Shown here: positions 39,403-49,371 of the stretch, one piece after another | How positions within the stretch are numbered: the first letter of the stretch is position 1 | Layout: every line of letters begins with the position of its first letter | NCBI GenBank assembly: GCA_001247695.2 | Contig: LGRX02029029.1 | Coordinates: 1 to 64,000 of the forward strand | Source: Cymbomonas tetramitiformis | Taxonomy: Eukaryota; Chlorophyta; Pyramimonadophyceae; Pyramimonadales; Pyramimonadaceae | Length of the DNA: 64,000 bases | Direction of reading: 5' to 3' | The notes under the pieces: model-generated | Database searches by the model: none | What the model was told of the DNA's origin: nothing | The model's input: the letters and a program-made list of their open reading frames with translations, nothing else | Made by a program: the position numbers and the translations under genes

Positions 39403-40125
39403 TAATGAGCAGGGTCAAGAAAGCGGTACGTAAGCGATTCGACGCGCCTCCGTCCTTGTTTCCACGTACGCGTCGGAAAAGCGACTCGCACCTTCTGTTT
39501 TTTTTCAGCCTGATGTTGCGTCCCAAGCACCGCTTTCAAAGAAATAACTTGATATTTCTGCTACAGTGAGCCTATGATTATGATATTATTCCGAAGTTAT
39601 GAGACCTATAACTTCGTAATAATACTTTTCATTGTGTTTTCCGTAGTGAACTTTTTTATTGGGCATGATGAGCGCGTGCGTAAACGGAGATCCCCGCACG
39701 TTTTCGTCATCATTGCTGAAATCTGTATAGGCAGCCCTGACTGGGAGTCCCGGTGCAGGCCCCTATGGCAGATTCCTAGGTAGCCAACACTGGACCGTGA
39801 CTGATCCGTAAGCCTGTGCTGTGACACACCGAGTGTCACAGGTAGCTAGACTCGAGACCGTTCCGACTCCGTGACCGTTCCGGGTATATCTAGCTTAGGG
39901 TTTATTTCTTATACGGTTTTATCTATATTGGTTCACTGACTGTCTGATATCTTGAACCGGGATATTCCAGTAGGTCGTGGACCCATTCCACGCTATATTC
40001 CACAGCTAGTTTGGCCATGATTGGCTAAAGCAGTCGCTTGGAGAGGTGGTGCGCGACGGCGCGTTTGGGGACTCACGGGAATTTTGAGATGAGCTGTTTG
40101 CGGTGAGCGTCTTTGAGCCGCAGCT

Positions 40126-41623
40126 ATGGGGGTTCGACCTGGACCGGGCCTAGTCGACGCAATGTTCATTTACGGTATTACGCTTGCCCTGATCCCGCTT
40201 GCTGCCGATTTTTGGGCTGGTGGCTCGAGCACCTTCGACCTCGACGACGTCTTCCAGTGCCCCTCGCTCGCATGGCTCTACCGCTCCTTCCGTGACTGTG
40301 GCGTCGCATCTTCCCCACGACATTACCCGAGCGCGCCCCGGCGTACCACCTCCCATCAAGCTTTCAGAGTTATGGGTGTTACCACCAGAGCAAAGAAGTC
40401 CCTCACGAGGGACAACGACATTGATGCCTCGCTGAGGCTTATCGACGGGGTTCGGAACAGCCCGACGGTGCGGACACCGACTGTTCCGACCCCCAACCCT
40501 GCTTCGAACGAGGACGCCGACGTGGCCGTTAGGCGTTACTTGCAGGAACAGGCGAGGTTGACCGACGAGATCTACAAGGCACGTCTGCATCGTGCCTTGG
40601 CCAAGAGCGTCCGCGAGGACGTTCTTGGTGACAAGACGAACACCATTTCCGCGGTACGGACGACGCTGGCCTTCTGTCCGACCTGGTGGTGCAGCTACGT
40701 ACGGAGTTCGAGTCAGCTGGGCTGGAGCTGAAGTCCTTCGTTTGATCTCGACGACCCCCTTACCCCGGTTGTGAGCCGGGTGAATGGCCTTCTGTACGAC
40801 GTGCTGGCTCTCGTGGTGGAGAAGCACAGCAACGCGTATGTCTGGCTCACTGGTACGGATGCTTCCTCTGACCGAGATGGCCGGCGAGCTTTGGTCGACA
40901 TCATCAAGGGCTGCGTGCCGGTGGCGCTACGGGAGTCGCAGCAGGAGGAGCATGCGGCCTTGCGTTACCCCGCAAACGTAGACCCGCAGCCGATTTTGGC
41001 GCGGGAACAACGTTTGGTGCGGGATAACAAGGCCTCCGACTGGACACCTACGGAGGCTACGCGTAAGCTGCGCCTGTACACCAGGCTTGACCCGGCGTTC
41101 TACGCTGCGGTTAAGGTGCGCTACCCCATGGCTGCTGACTTGGCTCATGTCCCGTTGGCCTCGCTCCGCTCCATGGTGGTAGAAATCTACCAGGCTTGGG
41201 CTCAGACCGACACGGGTAAGGCGGCTTCTGGCGCGAACGGCATCTCCGCGCACCTCTCCAGCAGCGAGTACGACGTCCTCCTCGTGAAGATCACGGAGCT
41301 GAAGGACTTGGTACAGCGGCAACACGGGGAGGGCGCTCCGGTGGTGCGGCAGCAGCGGGTGCAGCAGCGGCAGCAGCAGCAGCAGCGTGCCGCAGCATCC
41401 GAAGGGATTCCGTATGGGGCAGCACAAGGCGCCGCCCGTGGGATTCGACCGGGACGACCAGCGAGCGAAGCCGTTCCGCGGCAGGTGCAAGAAGGCGAAC
41501 AAAGGTGAGAGCTACCACTTCTACCGCGACTGCCCGTTGGGCGGGCGCCAGCACCCGCCCACCTCCGCCGCGGCATTCTGTGTTGGATATACCCCTAGGA
41601 CTCGGGATATATTCACTCAGTGA
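40126..41623 (+). pseudogene. Decayed Gag-like ORF with zinc-knuckle-like end
   Basis: Two long open frames in the same phase (40126-40731, 40771-41508) are separated by frameshifts. In the gap the coding trace continues in another frame (LLSDLVVQLRTEFESAGLE) before returning. A third shift near 41400 leads to the frame carrying CKKANKGESYHFYRDCPLGG, a Cys/His-rich knuckle like that of the ORF at 46472-46906. The middle is helical, with a poly-glutamine run. The layout of helical domain, low-complexity linker and Cys-His knuckle is that of a retroelement Gag. No protease or polymerase follows, and no flanking LTRs were found. It is probably a dead solo gag. Confidence 0.6.
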
Positions 41624-41929
41624 TAAGTTTTCTCAGAATGTAATAAAGTTGATAAGTTAACCCGATATAACGGGCATAAACAGTTAGGGTTCGGGTTCGG
41701 GTGACAGTCATACACACTACTATAGGAAGAGTCACAAAGCAAGCGGTGTGACTGTTCCAGCAGAGTGCGTCAACGCCACCTTACTGGCTCGCACTGTGGC
41801 GAGTAGAACTACTTCATCTTCGACGCCATCTTCAGTCGTAATTACTTCGGACAAGATGTTTGACACCACCAAGGAATTGGAAACTATTCTAGAAGTAACG
41901 CCATTGGAACTTCGAGATTGGCTATTACC

Positions 41930-42555
41930 CTTCGGGTGGCTTAAGCCACCCTAACAGCGATTTAGGGTGGCTTAAGCCACCTTAACGTTTTCAATTATTA
42001 CGGAAGCTATCGGTACCGGAAGCTAGATTTCTTTAGCTCAAAATGACGGCGACATTGTCTTCTTTTAGACACTATGTGCACTATTAGGCGAGCCCAAGTT
42101 CCCGGTGAGCAATTTTGGGAAGTATCCAAGAGGGTGCAACATTTAGTAAAATTTGAGCGATTTTCCCGGTTTTTGCATACCCATGCTACTTCAACCGAGA
42201 TTTTGAGGGTCAAGATGACCTCGGATCAAACTTTTGGCAAGACACTGCAGAAAGAGCAGCTCGAGATCTTGACAACATGGGTCTCCAAATTTTGAAAGCG
42301 TCTTAGAGGAAGCCCCCGGTGAGCTAATTAGCTTAAGGTGGCTTAAGCCATCTTAAGGGAAAATGGGAAATACCCACCCTACTTCAACAGAGATTTTGAG
42401 GGTCAAGATGAACTCAGATCAAACTTTTGATAAGACACTGCAGAAAGAGCAGCTCAAGATCTTGACGACACAGGTCTCCAAATTTTGAAAGCACCGCCGA
42501 AGAAGCCCCCATGAGCCCTTTAAGTTAGGGTGGCTTAAGCCACCTTAAGCTGCGG
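41930..42555. repeat. GGTGGCTTAAGCCACC palindromes and a duplicated ~118-bp block
   Basis: The perfect palindrome GGTGGCTTAAGCCACC occurs at least three times (about 41936, 41970, 42529), with a decayed copy near 42340. Between them a block beginning CTACTTCAAC and running through GGTCTCCAAATTTTGAAAGC appears twice (about 42182-42300 and 42376-42493). No gene was recognised. These may be ends of short transposons. Confidence 0.7.
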
Positions 42556-43832
42556 GTAATAGGCAATACAGCTACGGTCTTTCACTGTGCAGGAGCGGCA
42601 TGATTAACTTCCTAGCCACTAGTTGGCGGTGGCACTGCTGTGCCGGCCCGCAGCACAGTCATGGTGCCGTGAATTGAAGATGTCGATGCCGTGATTGAAT
42701 CATTCGTAGAGCTCCAGAAGAAATCTGAAAGGTCTCGATCGTCGCGCGAGGGATCCTCCCCGTCCTCCTCGTCAGTAGTCGGCCCCGGTGAGTAGTCCGG
42801 TGACGGTGGTGCATCCCAATACAGCGGCGAAGCGGGCGGGACCGGGAGTGGAGGTACCGGGATGTAAAGCCCGATTGGTGCATTGTGAAGGCCTTGCCGA
42901 GCACGGTGCCGGCCGTGCCGGCGCGGTGGAATAGCAACCGGTGCCGCAGAAGTGAATGCAGGCTCGCTGGTGGTCGCCTCGGCAGCACCACCGACCTCCA
43001 GGCCGGTGTGGTCCGGTGCACATGCCTCGCCAAGAGTGGCAGCCGAGATTGGCGCCGCGGTGGCGCAAACACAGAAGAGAGCACACACCATCACCGCAAT
43101 CGCCGAAGAGCGGCCAAACCCCCAAGGCGGTGCACCGCATCCCCGACGAGATGTTAGAGGCCGCGGGACCGCATCCTCACCGTCAATAGGGTCATACCCA
43201 GCCGCAGACCCGTCCGCGTCGCCGTCGCAAGAGTCGGTCTCTGACCCGGCGTGCATGTACCGCATCGCCAAGTCCTTGCCCTCAGCCGTGATCGAGAGTC
43301 CCCCCATCCGCGCGATCCGGTCCGCAAAGCAGAGGTCGGGCTCGTGCGCGTGCATGGGGTCCACCGGCATCATGTCATCGGCGTCGGACGCCCCCGACTC
43401 GTCCGGGCAAACATGCGTGATTGTCGCCGGCGGTGACGCCGGCGGTGCGTCCTCGCGGACATGTGACAGAAAAGGCTAATATATGATATATATATTAGGC
43501 TGGCGGAAGCACTTACAGGGTGTGACACCGTGATACACTGCAGACTAAGATGAGATAATAAAATAACTTTGGGGTTTTATTATCGCGGAACGAACTGGCG
43601 GAAGCAAGCTGACGTGGCATCTCGGGTCAAGGGGTGATCAGAGAGAGTGTGACTGCCCCCCACCTTATGGGGGGGGCTGAAAGTCCCATCTCACATCACA
43701 CCACCTCACCCCGAAGGCGTGAGGTGCCACAACATCCCAAACCTAAACCCTAGGCAAAAATAGGCAGCAGTTACAGGCCCAATGGAACCTCTTATAGTCC
43801 GAAACTACTGCACTACAAGCTAGAGCCGTTCA

Positions 43833-45255
43833 TGCTGGAATTGACACTACGACTAGTTCGTACAGTCTAGTGTCATTCCTGTATGTCATCTTCGGTGGTC
43901 AGCCTGTGTCACTCATCTCGGGTATATATCGTTCTTATATCCGAGTTTAGTGATCCGTTGTTTCACCGTCGGCAGCGGGTCCTCACTGCCTGAGCTGCTG
44001 TTTCCAGCAGGTTATGGGCCCACCACGCTTCCACTGCGCGGGGATATCAGTTTCCACTCAGATTTCCACCACTAGACCCTTGCCTAGTGCCACTAGGGCA
44101 AGCGAGATGGTGCCACAGGCCCCTCCTGTGGTAACCGAAGTTCACTATGTCTATGCGCCTCCCATTGTACCTCCCTATATGGGCTCTGGGGTTGTTCACA
44201 GTTATGAGGAGTATTTGCCTAGTGAGGATGAGGATGAATCGGAGTACCCACTTGGGTATTTCGACGATTCCGATGGCAGTTGTGAGGAAGAGGAAGAGCA
44301 CAATGGCCACTTGGCCGCTCCGCATTTTTCGTCCGCACGATTGGAACAGGAGCTCGAGCTGGACACAGGTTTTCAGCAGAATTCTTATGGCGGAAGTTTC
44401 GATGCCCCACTTGGGGAAGAATTTTTACCGCAGAGTGAGTTTCATGTGGGCACAGTTTCTTTTGAGGGTGAGCCTATTGTGGACGATGAGGATGTCTACA
44501 CCGCAGAGGAGTGGGCTGCCTGGGAGGCAGGAGCCCACGATTCCGATGGAACTGGTGGTGCAGAATTTTATGATGAAGATTCTTATTGTGAGGATGATGC
44601 TAGTTACGATTCTGATGATGACTACTATTAGTTCTTTATACAGACAGGCGGTGTTCCTTTCGGCATTTCTCCACCACTTGCTGTAGTTTTGGGCAAAGGA
44701 TGTTGTTGAAATTCCCACCACTAGCGGGCAGCTTTACCGATTGAGACGAACATTTTTTTATGGCAAGAGACCTTACAGTTCGCAGACACGTCAAAGCTAA
44801 ACCGACAGGCGGAATTCTTTTAGCATTCTCCATCACATGCAGACAGGCGAGATTTGTGGGAACACCCACCACTAGCTGGCAGAGCATTAATTTTAGCAGA
44901 CGAGAATGATCCTAGCAATTTCCTAGGCTCAGCAGTATTATTTTGCTAGCTTGTACATTCATCTTGCCACCTGTGACTTTGACTAGCTCCCTAGAGTTAA
45001 CATCTTGACATTTCTCTGTAAACTCTAGTAGCTAGGGTGGTGAGTGTCACTAGCTGGTCCACCTCAGATGAGGTGGTGTGCTGGAATTGACACTACGACT
45101 AGTTCGTACAGGCTAGTGTCATTCCTGTATGTCATCTTCGGTGGTCAGCCTGTGTCACTCATCTCGGGTATATATCGTTCTTATATCCGAGTTTAGTGAT
45201 CCGTTGTTTCACCGTCGGCAGCGGGTCCTCACTGCCTGAGCTGCTGTTTCCAGCA
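43833..45255 (+). mobile_element. Small LTR element B nested in A (TRIM-like)
   Basis: Direct 177-bp repeats, 43833-44009 and 45079-45255, begin TGCTGG and end CCAGCA and differ at one position (T/G). They are flanked by the 5-bp duplication GTTCA (43828-43832 and 45256-45260). Total length is 1423 bp. This is the size class of TRIM elements (terminal-repeat retrotransposons in miniature). The interior carries one ORF (44014-44631) and no replication genes. Near-identical LTRs mean a recent insertion, later than that of A. Confidence 0.88.
44014..44631 (+). CDS. Acidic 205-aa protein inside LTR element B
   Basis: The ATG lies four bases after the left LTR of element B. The protein is very acidic, with runs such as SEDEDESEYPLG, SCEEEEEHNG and a C-terminus DDASYDSDDDYY, plus many tyrosines and a proline-rich N-third. 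No zinc knuckle, protease or other known domain was seen. It is not recognised. Being the sole open frame in a young element, it could be a reduced Gag-like or accessory protein, or a captured host fragment. The frame is open throughout, which in so young an element says little about selection. Confidence 0.6.
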   Translation: MGPPRFHCAGISVSTQISTTRPLPSATRASEMVPQAPPVVTEVHYVYAPPIVPPYMGSGVVHSYEEYLPSEDEDESEYPLGYFDDSDGSCEEEEEHNGHLAAPHFSSARLEQELELDTGFQQNSYGGSFDAPLGEEFLPQSEFHVGTVSFEGEPIVDDEDVYTAEEWAAWEAGAHDSDGTGGAEFYDEDSYCEDDASYDSDDDYY

Positions 45256-46120
45256 GTTCATTGCAAGTGTCTGTCTGTCGTAGTGTTGCACACCACCAGA
45301 CCGTGATGCGTCTGGTGGCGGGTCGATTGTGTCATTGGCGAGAGGCCGTGAACCCATGAAAGGTGGCAACCAGATGGGCTAGGGGCATACGCCCATGCAT
45401 GTGCCGTGGGGATCACTACTCCCACGGGGTAGGCTGCCAAAATCACTAAGCAAGCAGGCTTAACTGGCGGCGGCGTCCTCGATGATGCTAAGGTCCAACA
45501 CCAGTCAAAATGGGATACGTCATCCCACCCCTGCGCGAGGCCACTCTAGAAAGTAGCCTAGCACCACCAGAGAAAATGCCACGGCGCAGGGAGGGCAAGA
45601 TGGCCGAGGTCGCAAAATGCGAGGAGTGGTGAGAACGGCCAAGTCAAAGTTCTCGCTGTCGATGTCGTTGGCAACGCCGGTGTTCACGTTCGTGCTTGGT
45701 GCATAAGCACCACCAAGCACCACCAGACCGTAGCCAGTGGTAAATTGTCGTTGTTGAAGTAGTTCAAGCGCCGTTTGAACTGCGGCCATGCGCGCACTCC
45801 GACGCGCCGAAGCCATGAACCGTGAGCTGCAGAAATCTGCAACCCAAGGAGTTTGGGTATGGGTGGAAAACGTAAAATTCGGTAAAATTAACCAAACCAG
45901 CCGATGAAAACGTCAATCCTGCGTAGAATTTGACGAGGAAAACGGTGGCGAGGTCAAAATAGTCGTGCGAAAAGCGGATTTTCCTGCAGCGAAGGCGCTG
46001 CTGGCCAGAGTCCAAAGCGAAGTTGTCAAAGTTGATGAGCTTGTAGGTACGCGCAATATAAAAGAAAGACGAAAACTAAGGTCGTGCCAAGACGAAAGGT
46101 ACGTGCGGATTACGCGCTGA

Positions 46121-46195
46121 GTACGTGCGGTTACGTGCGGGTTACGTGCGGGTTACGTGCGGGTTACGTGCGGGTTACGTGCGGGTTACGTGCGT
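46121..46195. repeat. 12-bp tandem repeat in element A
   Basis: About six to seven copies of GTTACGTGCGGG lie just before the right LTR of element A. Many copies contain the ACGTG core typical of bZIP-type sites, although a regulatory role is only a guess. Confidence 0.85.
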
Positions 46196-46906
46196 GATCA
46201 AAGTAGCCGAGAAAACGGATGCCACACCAAAGATGGTGGACCGATAACCTGACAGAAAAGGCTAATATATGATATATATATTAGGCTGGCGGAAGCACTT
46301 ACAGGGTGTGACACCGTGATACACTGCAGACTAAGATGAGATAATAAAATAACTTTGGGGTTTTATTATCGCGGAACGAACTGGCGGAAGCAAGCTGACG
46401 TGGCATCTCGGGTCAAGGGGTGATCAGAGAGAGTGTGACTGCCCCCCACCTTATGGGGGGGGCTGAAAGTCTCATCTCACATCAACATGCGTGCAAGCGG
46501 CAGCCGAGATCCCGCTCTCGACACCACCGACCGTGAAGCCGCCCATGTGGGTGGCAGGCTGGCAGTAGGGCAGGAATTCCTGCAACGCACCGTCTTCCCG
46601 CTCCGGCTCGATCCCGAAGGAACACGCCGAAACGCCGCCGAGCATCTCCGGCTTGCCCCCCGCCAGAAGGCAGAGCGCATCGAACCGCTCGCCGTCGTGC
46701 TCGTCCATGGCCGTCTGAAACTGCTCCGCCAGCAAGTCGTTCTCGATGTCACCGAGGGAGAAGCTGTGGAAGCTTCCCCCAGCGCCGTGCTTGCCGCCGT
46801 TCGGGCAGTCGCGGTGCCAGTGGCGGGCCTCGTCCTTCTTGCACGTTGAATTTTGGCAGAATGGAATGAAGTCGCCGCTGCCTTTGACCACATCCCCGTT
46901 GGCCAT

Positions 46907-47229
46907 CCGGTGATCCGGCGGTTTCTCGAATTAAACGAACATGTTAACATATATAATCTATGTTAATAGCGTATAAGGGGTTTAGACGTATGGGGAATCG
47001 ATCTATGATGTCAGTTTGACGAGATTTGGATGCTATTCGCATCAAAATGAGAAAAAAAACCAATTTTCAGAAAGTGCAGACAGAATACCCATGTGCCGGG
47101 TTCCGACACACGTCACTATCATATGCCATACAAGTATGTTCCGAGGGGTTTAAACGGCGTAGGTGTGCTTGTCAAGGAAACCCCAATTCGAAACCCTAAT
47201 TCGCGAAACCCTAAACCGGGGCGGGGTGA
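46907..47229. repeat. Dispersed ~165-bp repeat, first copy
   Basis: From about 46975 to 47155 is the first copy of a unit marked by GGGGAATCGATCTATGATGT and CAGAAAGTGCAGACAGAATA. The other copies are at 47876-48370. No gene was recognised here. Confidence 0.8.
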
Positions 47230-47770
47230 TTGAAGCAGTGTCGCAGTGTCGCAGAGCCTCCGAGAGTTTTGGAGGTCTCCAAAGTGTGATCATAGGCCGC
47301 ATCACCGCAAGTCCCGAAATATCATCCTATGGGTCATGCCGGCATCCTAGCATGTTGGGGTGCCCTTGGGTGCACTCAATTCGTCGTATCGAGGCGGGAA
47401 TGGCCTCTTAAATGAATACCGGGTCCGTTGTGGGGCCTCAAAGACCTCCAGAGGTCTCCACCGTGTGACCAGAGACCGTGATCGTAAGTCCCAAACGATC
47501 GTATATGGATCATGAGGGCATCCTAACATGTTGGGGTGCTCTTGGGTGCGTCCAATCCATCGCATCGAGGCGGGAATGGCCTCTTAGATGAATACCAGGT
47601 CAGCTGCAGAGCCTCGGAGACCTCCAGAGGTCTCCAAAGTGTGACCAGAGGCCGTGGTAAGTCCCAAAATATCGGCTATGGGTCATAATGGCATCCTAGC
47701 ATGTTGGGGTGCCCTTGGGTGCGTCCAATTCATCGCATCGAGGCGGGAATGGCCTCTTAGATGAATACGC
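47230..47770. repeat. ~183-bp tandem repeat, three copies
   Basis: Three copies of a unit marked by AGGCGGGAATGGCCTCTTA and AGACCTCCAGAGGTCTCC stand in tandem. They are 85-90% alike by eye. AGACCTCCAGAGGTCT is a near-palindrome. The block interrupts the 165-bp repeat family on both sides. No coding sequence was seen. Confidence 0.85.
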
Positions 47771-47875
47771 CACTCATATTCAGACATATTCAGGTTATTC
47801 AGACAATTACGTTCAGATTTCGACATTCAGATCGGAATTCAGATCGGAATTCAGATGACTTGCCAACCTTGGGTT

Positions 47876-48370
47876 TAAACGTATGGGGAATCGATCTATG
47901 ATGTCGGTTGGACGAGATTTGGATGTCATTTGCATAAAAATGAGCAAAAATCAGTTTTCAGAAAGTGCAGACAGAATACCCATGTGTCGGGATCCAACAC
48001 ACGACACCATCATATGCCATATAAGTATGTTCCTAGTGGTTTAGTAGTATGAAAAATCGATCTATGATGTCAATTGGACGAGATTTGGATGCCATTCGCA
48101 TGAAAATGAGCAAAAACCAATTTTCAGAAAGTGCAGACAGAATACCCATGTGTCGGGATGCATCACACGACACTATCATATGCCATATCAGTATGTTCCT
48201 AGGGGCTTAGACGTATGGGGAATCGATCTATGATGTCGGTTAGACGAGATTTGGATGTTATTTGCAATTAAAATGAGCAAAAATCAATTTTCAGAAAGTG
48301 CAGCCATGATACCAATACGATGGGATACGACACGCATGGCACTATCATATGCCATATCGGTACATACTGC
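47876..48370. repeat. ~165-bp tandem repeat, three copies
   Basis: Three head-to-tail copies of the unit also found at 46975-47155, marked by ATCGATCTATGATGTC, GACGAGATTTGGATG and CACTATCATATGCCATATC. The last copy is the most diverged. This is a satellite-like family with no coding sequence. Confidence 0.85.
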
Positions 48371-48527
48371 ATAAATAACCTCAAGTGATACCAAAGTGAT
48401 GGGATTTGGTCATGCGTATCTATCAATATAGTCATCCTATTAACACGCACCCTTCAACTTTAAATTATGCCAATGCTAGCTTCGATCGCTTCTTCGTCAA
48501 CCAAATCCAGACACTTCTGCAAGTACT

Positions 48528-48770
48528 TTCTTAAGTTTTCTTAAGTTTCCTTAAGTTTTCTTAAGTTTTTCTTAAGTTTTCTTAAGTTTTCGATATAAAC
48601 CCACACTATGCATATTTAAATCGGGGCAGTTAGCTATTGGCCGACAGTATACTTAAGAATTATACTTAAGAAAACTTAAGAAAATGTAAGTACGTGGAAG
48701 CTTCTTGGTAGGAGGATATTGTCCACATGGCTCAAGGATAACTTAAGAAAACTTAAGAATCTTATCCAAA
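48528..48770. repeat. TTTTCTTAAG repeats in two orientations
   Basis: About six tandem copies of TTTTCTTAAG at 48528-48590 are followed by inverted copies (CTTAAGAAAA) at 48648-48680 and 48738-48760. The opposed clusters could be subterminal repeats of a small DNA transposon. No gene was seen from 48371 to 49371 otherwise. Confidence 0.75.
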
Positions 48771-48962
48771 TGTAAGCACGTGATTGGCTGGAATGTAGGA
48801 GATATGCACACGTGTAAGAAAGCTATATGCTGGATATTTAAAGATTGTATACACATGCATGCACGTAATTGGCTGTTAAGAAGACACGTGTAGGCAGGAC
48901 AATGCTTCCCATCGCAAAGATAATTACAAATGTAACATTGTGACTGGTTCCACATTTAGGGT

Positions 48963-48985
48963 CTAAACCCTAAACCCTAAAACCC
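48963..48985. repeat. Interstitial telomere-type repeat
   Basis: About three units of CCCTAAA (TTTAGGG on the other strand) occur here inside a transposon-rich stretch. TTTAGGG is the telomere motif of most land plants and many green algae. Single units recur near 47190-47215 and 43740. Confidence 0.7.
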
Positions 48986-49059
48986 TTCAATCAAACAGTC
49001 AGCAGCTGGGTACCGCGTACACTACTATGGGATGCTACCCATTCCATCCAGCTTCCAGT

Positions 49060-49062
49060 TAA

Positions 49063-49096
<34 letters not shown>
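49060..49096. repeat. (TATC)n microsatellite
   Basis: About nine uninterrupted TATC units. Confidence 0.95.
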
Positions 49097-49097
<1 letters not shown>

Positions 49098-49371
49098 GTA
49101 TACCCCACGTGGCTTGGTGACATGCACGTGCAGAGTGACAGGCGAATGATTCTGCTGCCGTAGATAGATCTGCAGCACCGTTGGGAACGTCGGGGACTGC
49201 TCGCTGTTGCAGTTGAGAGAAGGCCTGGAAGCTGCGCATCCCACCCCAGATTCTCAGTAACTTACACCCCTTGCCGCTTGTGACTTTTTCGAGCAGCCTA
49301 GGAGAAAATGGCACGTGCGACACCACAGGAAAGTTCACATTCTTATTACCTGAACGAAGCGCGGAAGGGGA

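Larger units (their letters stand above)
43464..46484. mobile_element. LTR-type element A (non-autonomous), outer layer of nest
   Basis: Direct 235-bp repeats, 43464-43698 and 46250-46484, begin TGACAG and end CATCA (TG...CA) and differ at about one base. They are flanked by the 5-bp duplication ACATG (43459-43463 and 46485-46489). These are the marks of an LTR retrotransposon insertion. Without element B the interior is about 1.1 kb. It holds no polymerase, integrase or recognisable gag, so A must move with proteins from elsewhere. Each LTR has a TATATATATTA-rich palindrome near its start. A 12-bp tandem repeat precedes the right LTR. No primer-binding site could be named. Confidence 0.85.
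42612..46906 (-). pseudogene. Zinc-knuckle ORF split by nested retroelements
   Basis: The N-terminal part (46906-46490) and the rest (43458-42612) lie in one frame once the 3026 bp of inserted DNA (43459-46484, one target duplication included) is removed. The remainder is 1269 nt, exactly 423 codons including stop. The N-terminus has a Cys/His cluster (CQNSTCKKDEARHWHRDC, residues 17-34) resembling the one in the decayed gag at 41.4 kb. Around residues 258-280 is a hydrophobic alanine/valine-rich stretch that could span a membrane. The C-terminus is proline- and acid-rich. It is not recognised as any known family. It may be a gag-derived gene. Apart from the insertion it carries no stop or frameshift, so it was intact until recently. 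Confidence 0.7.
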
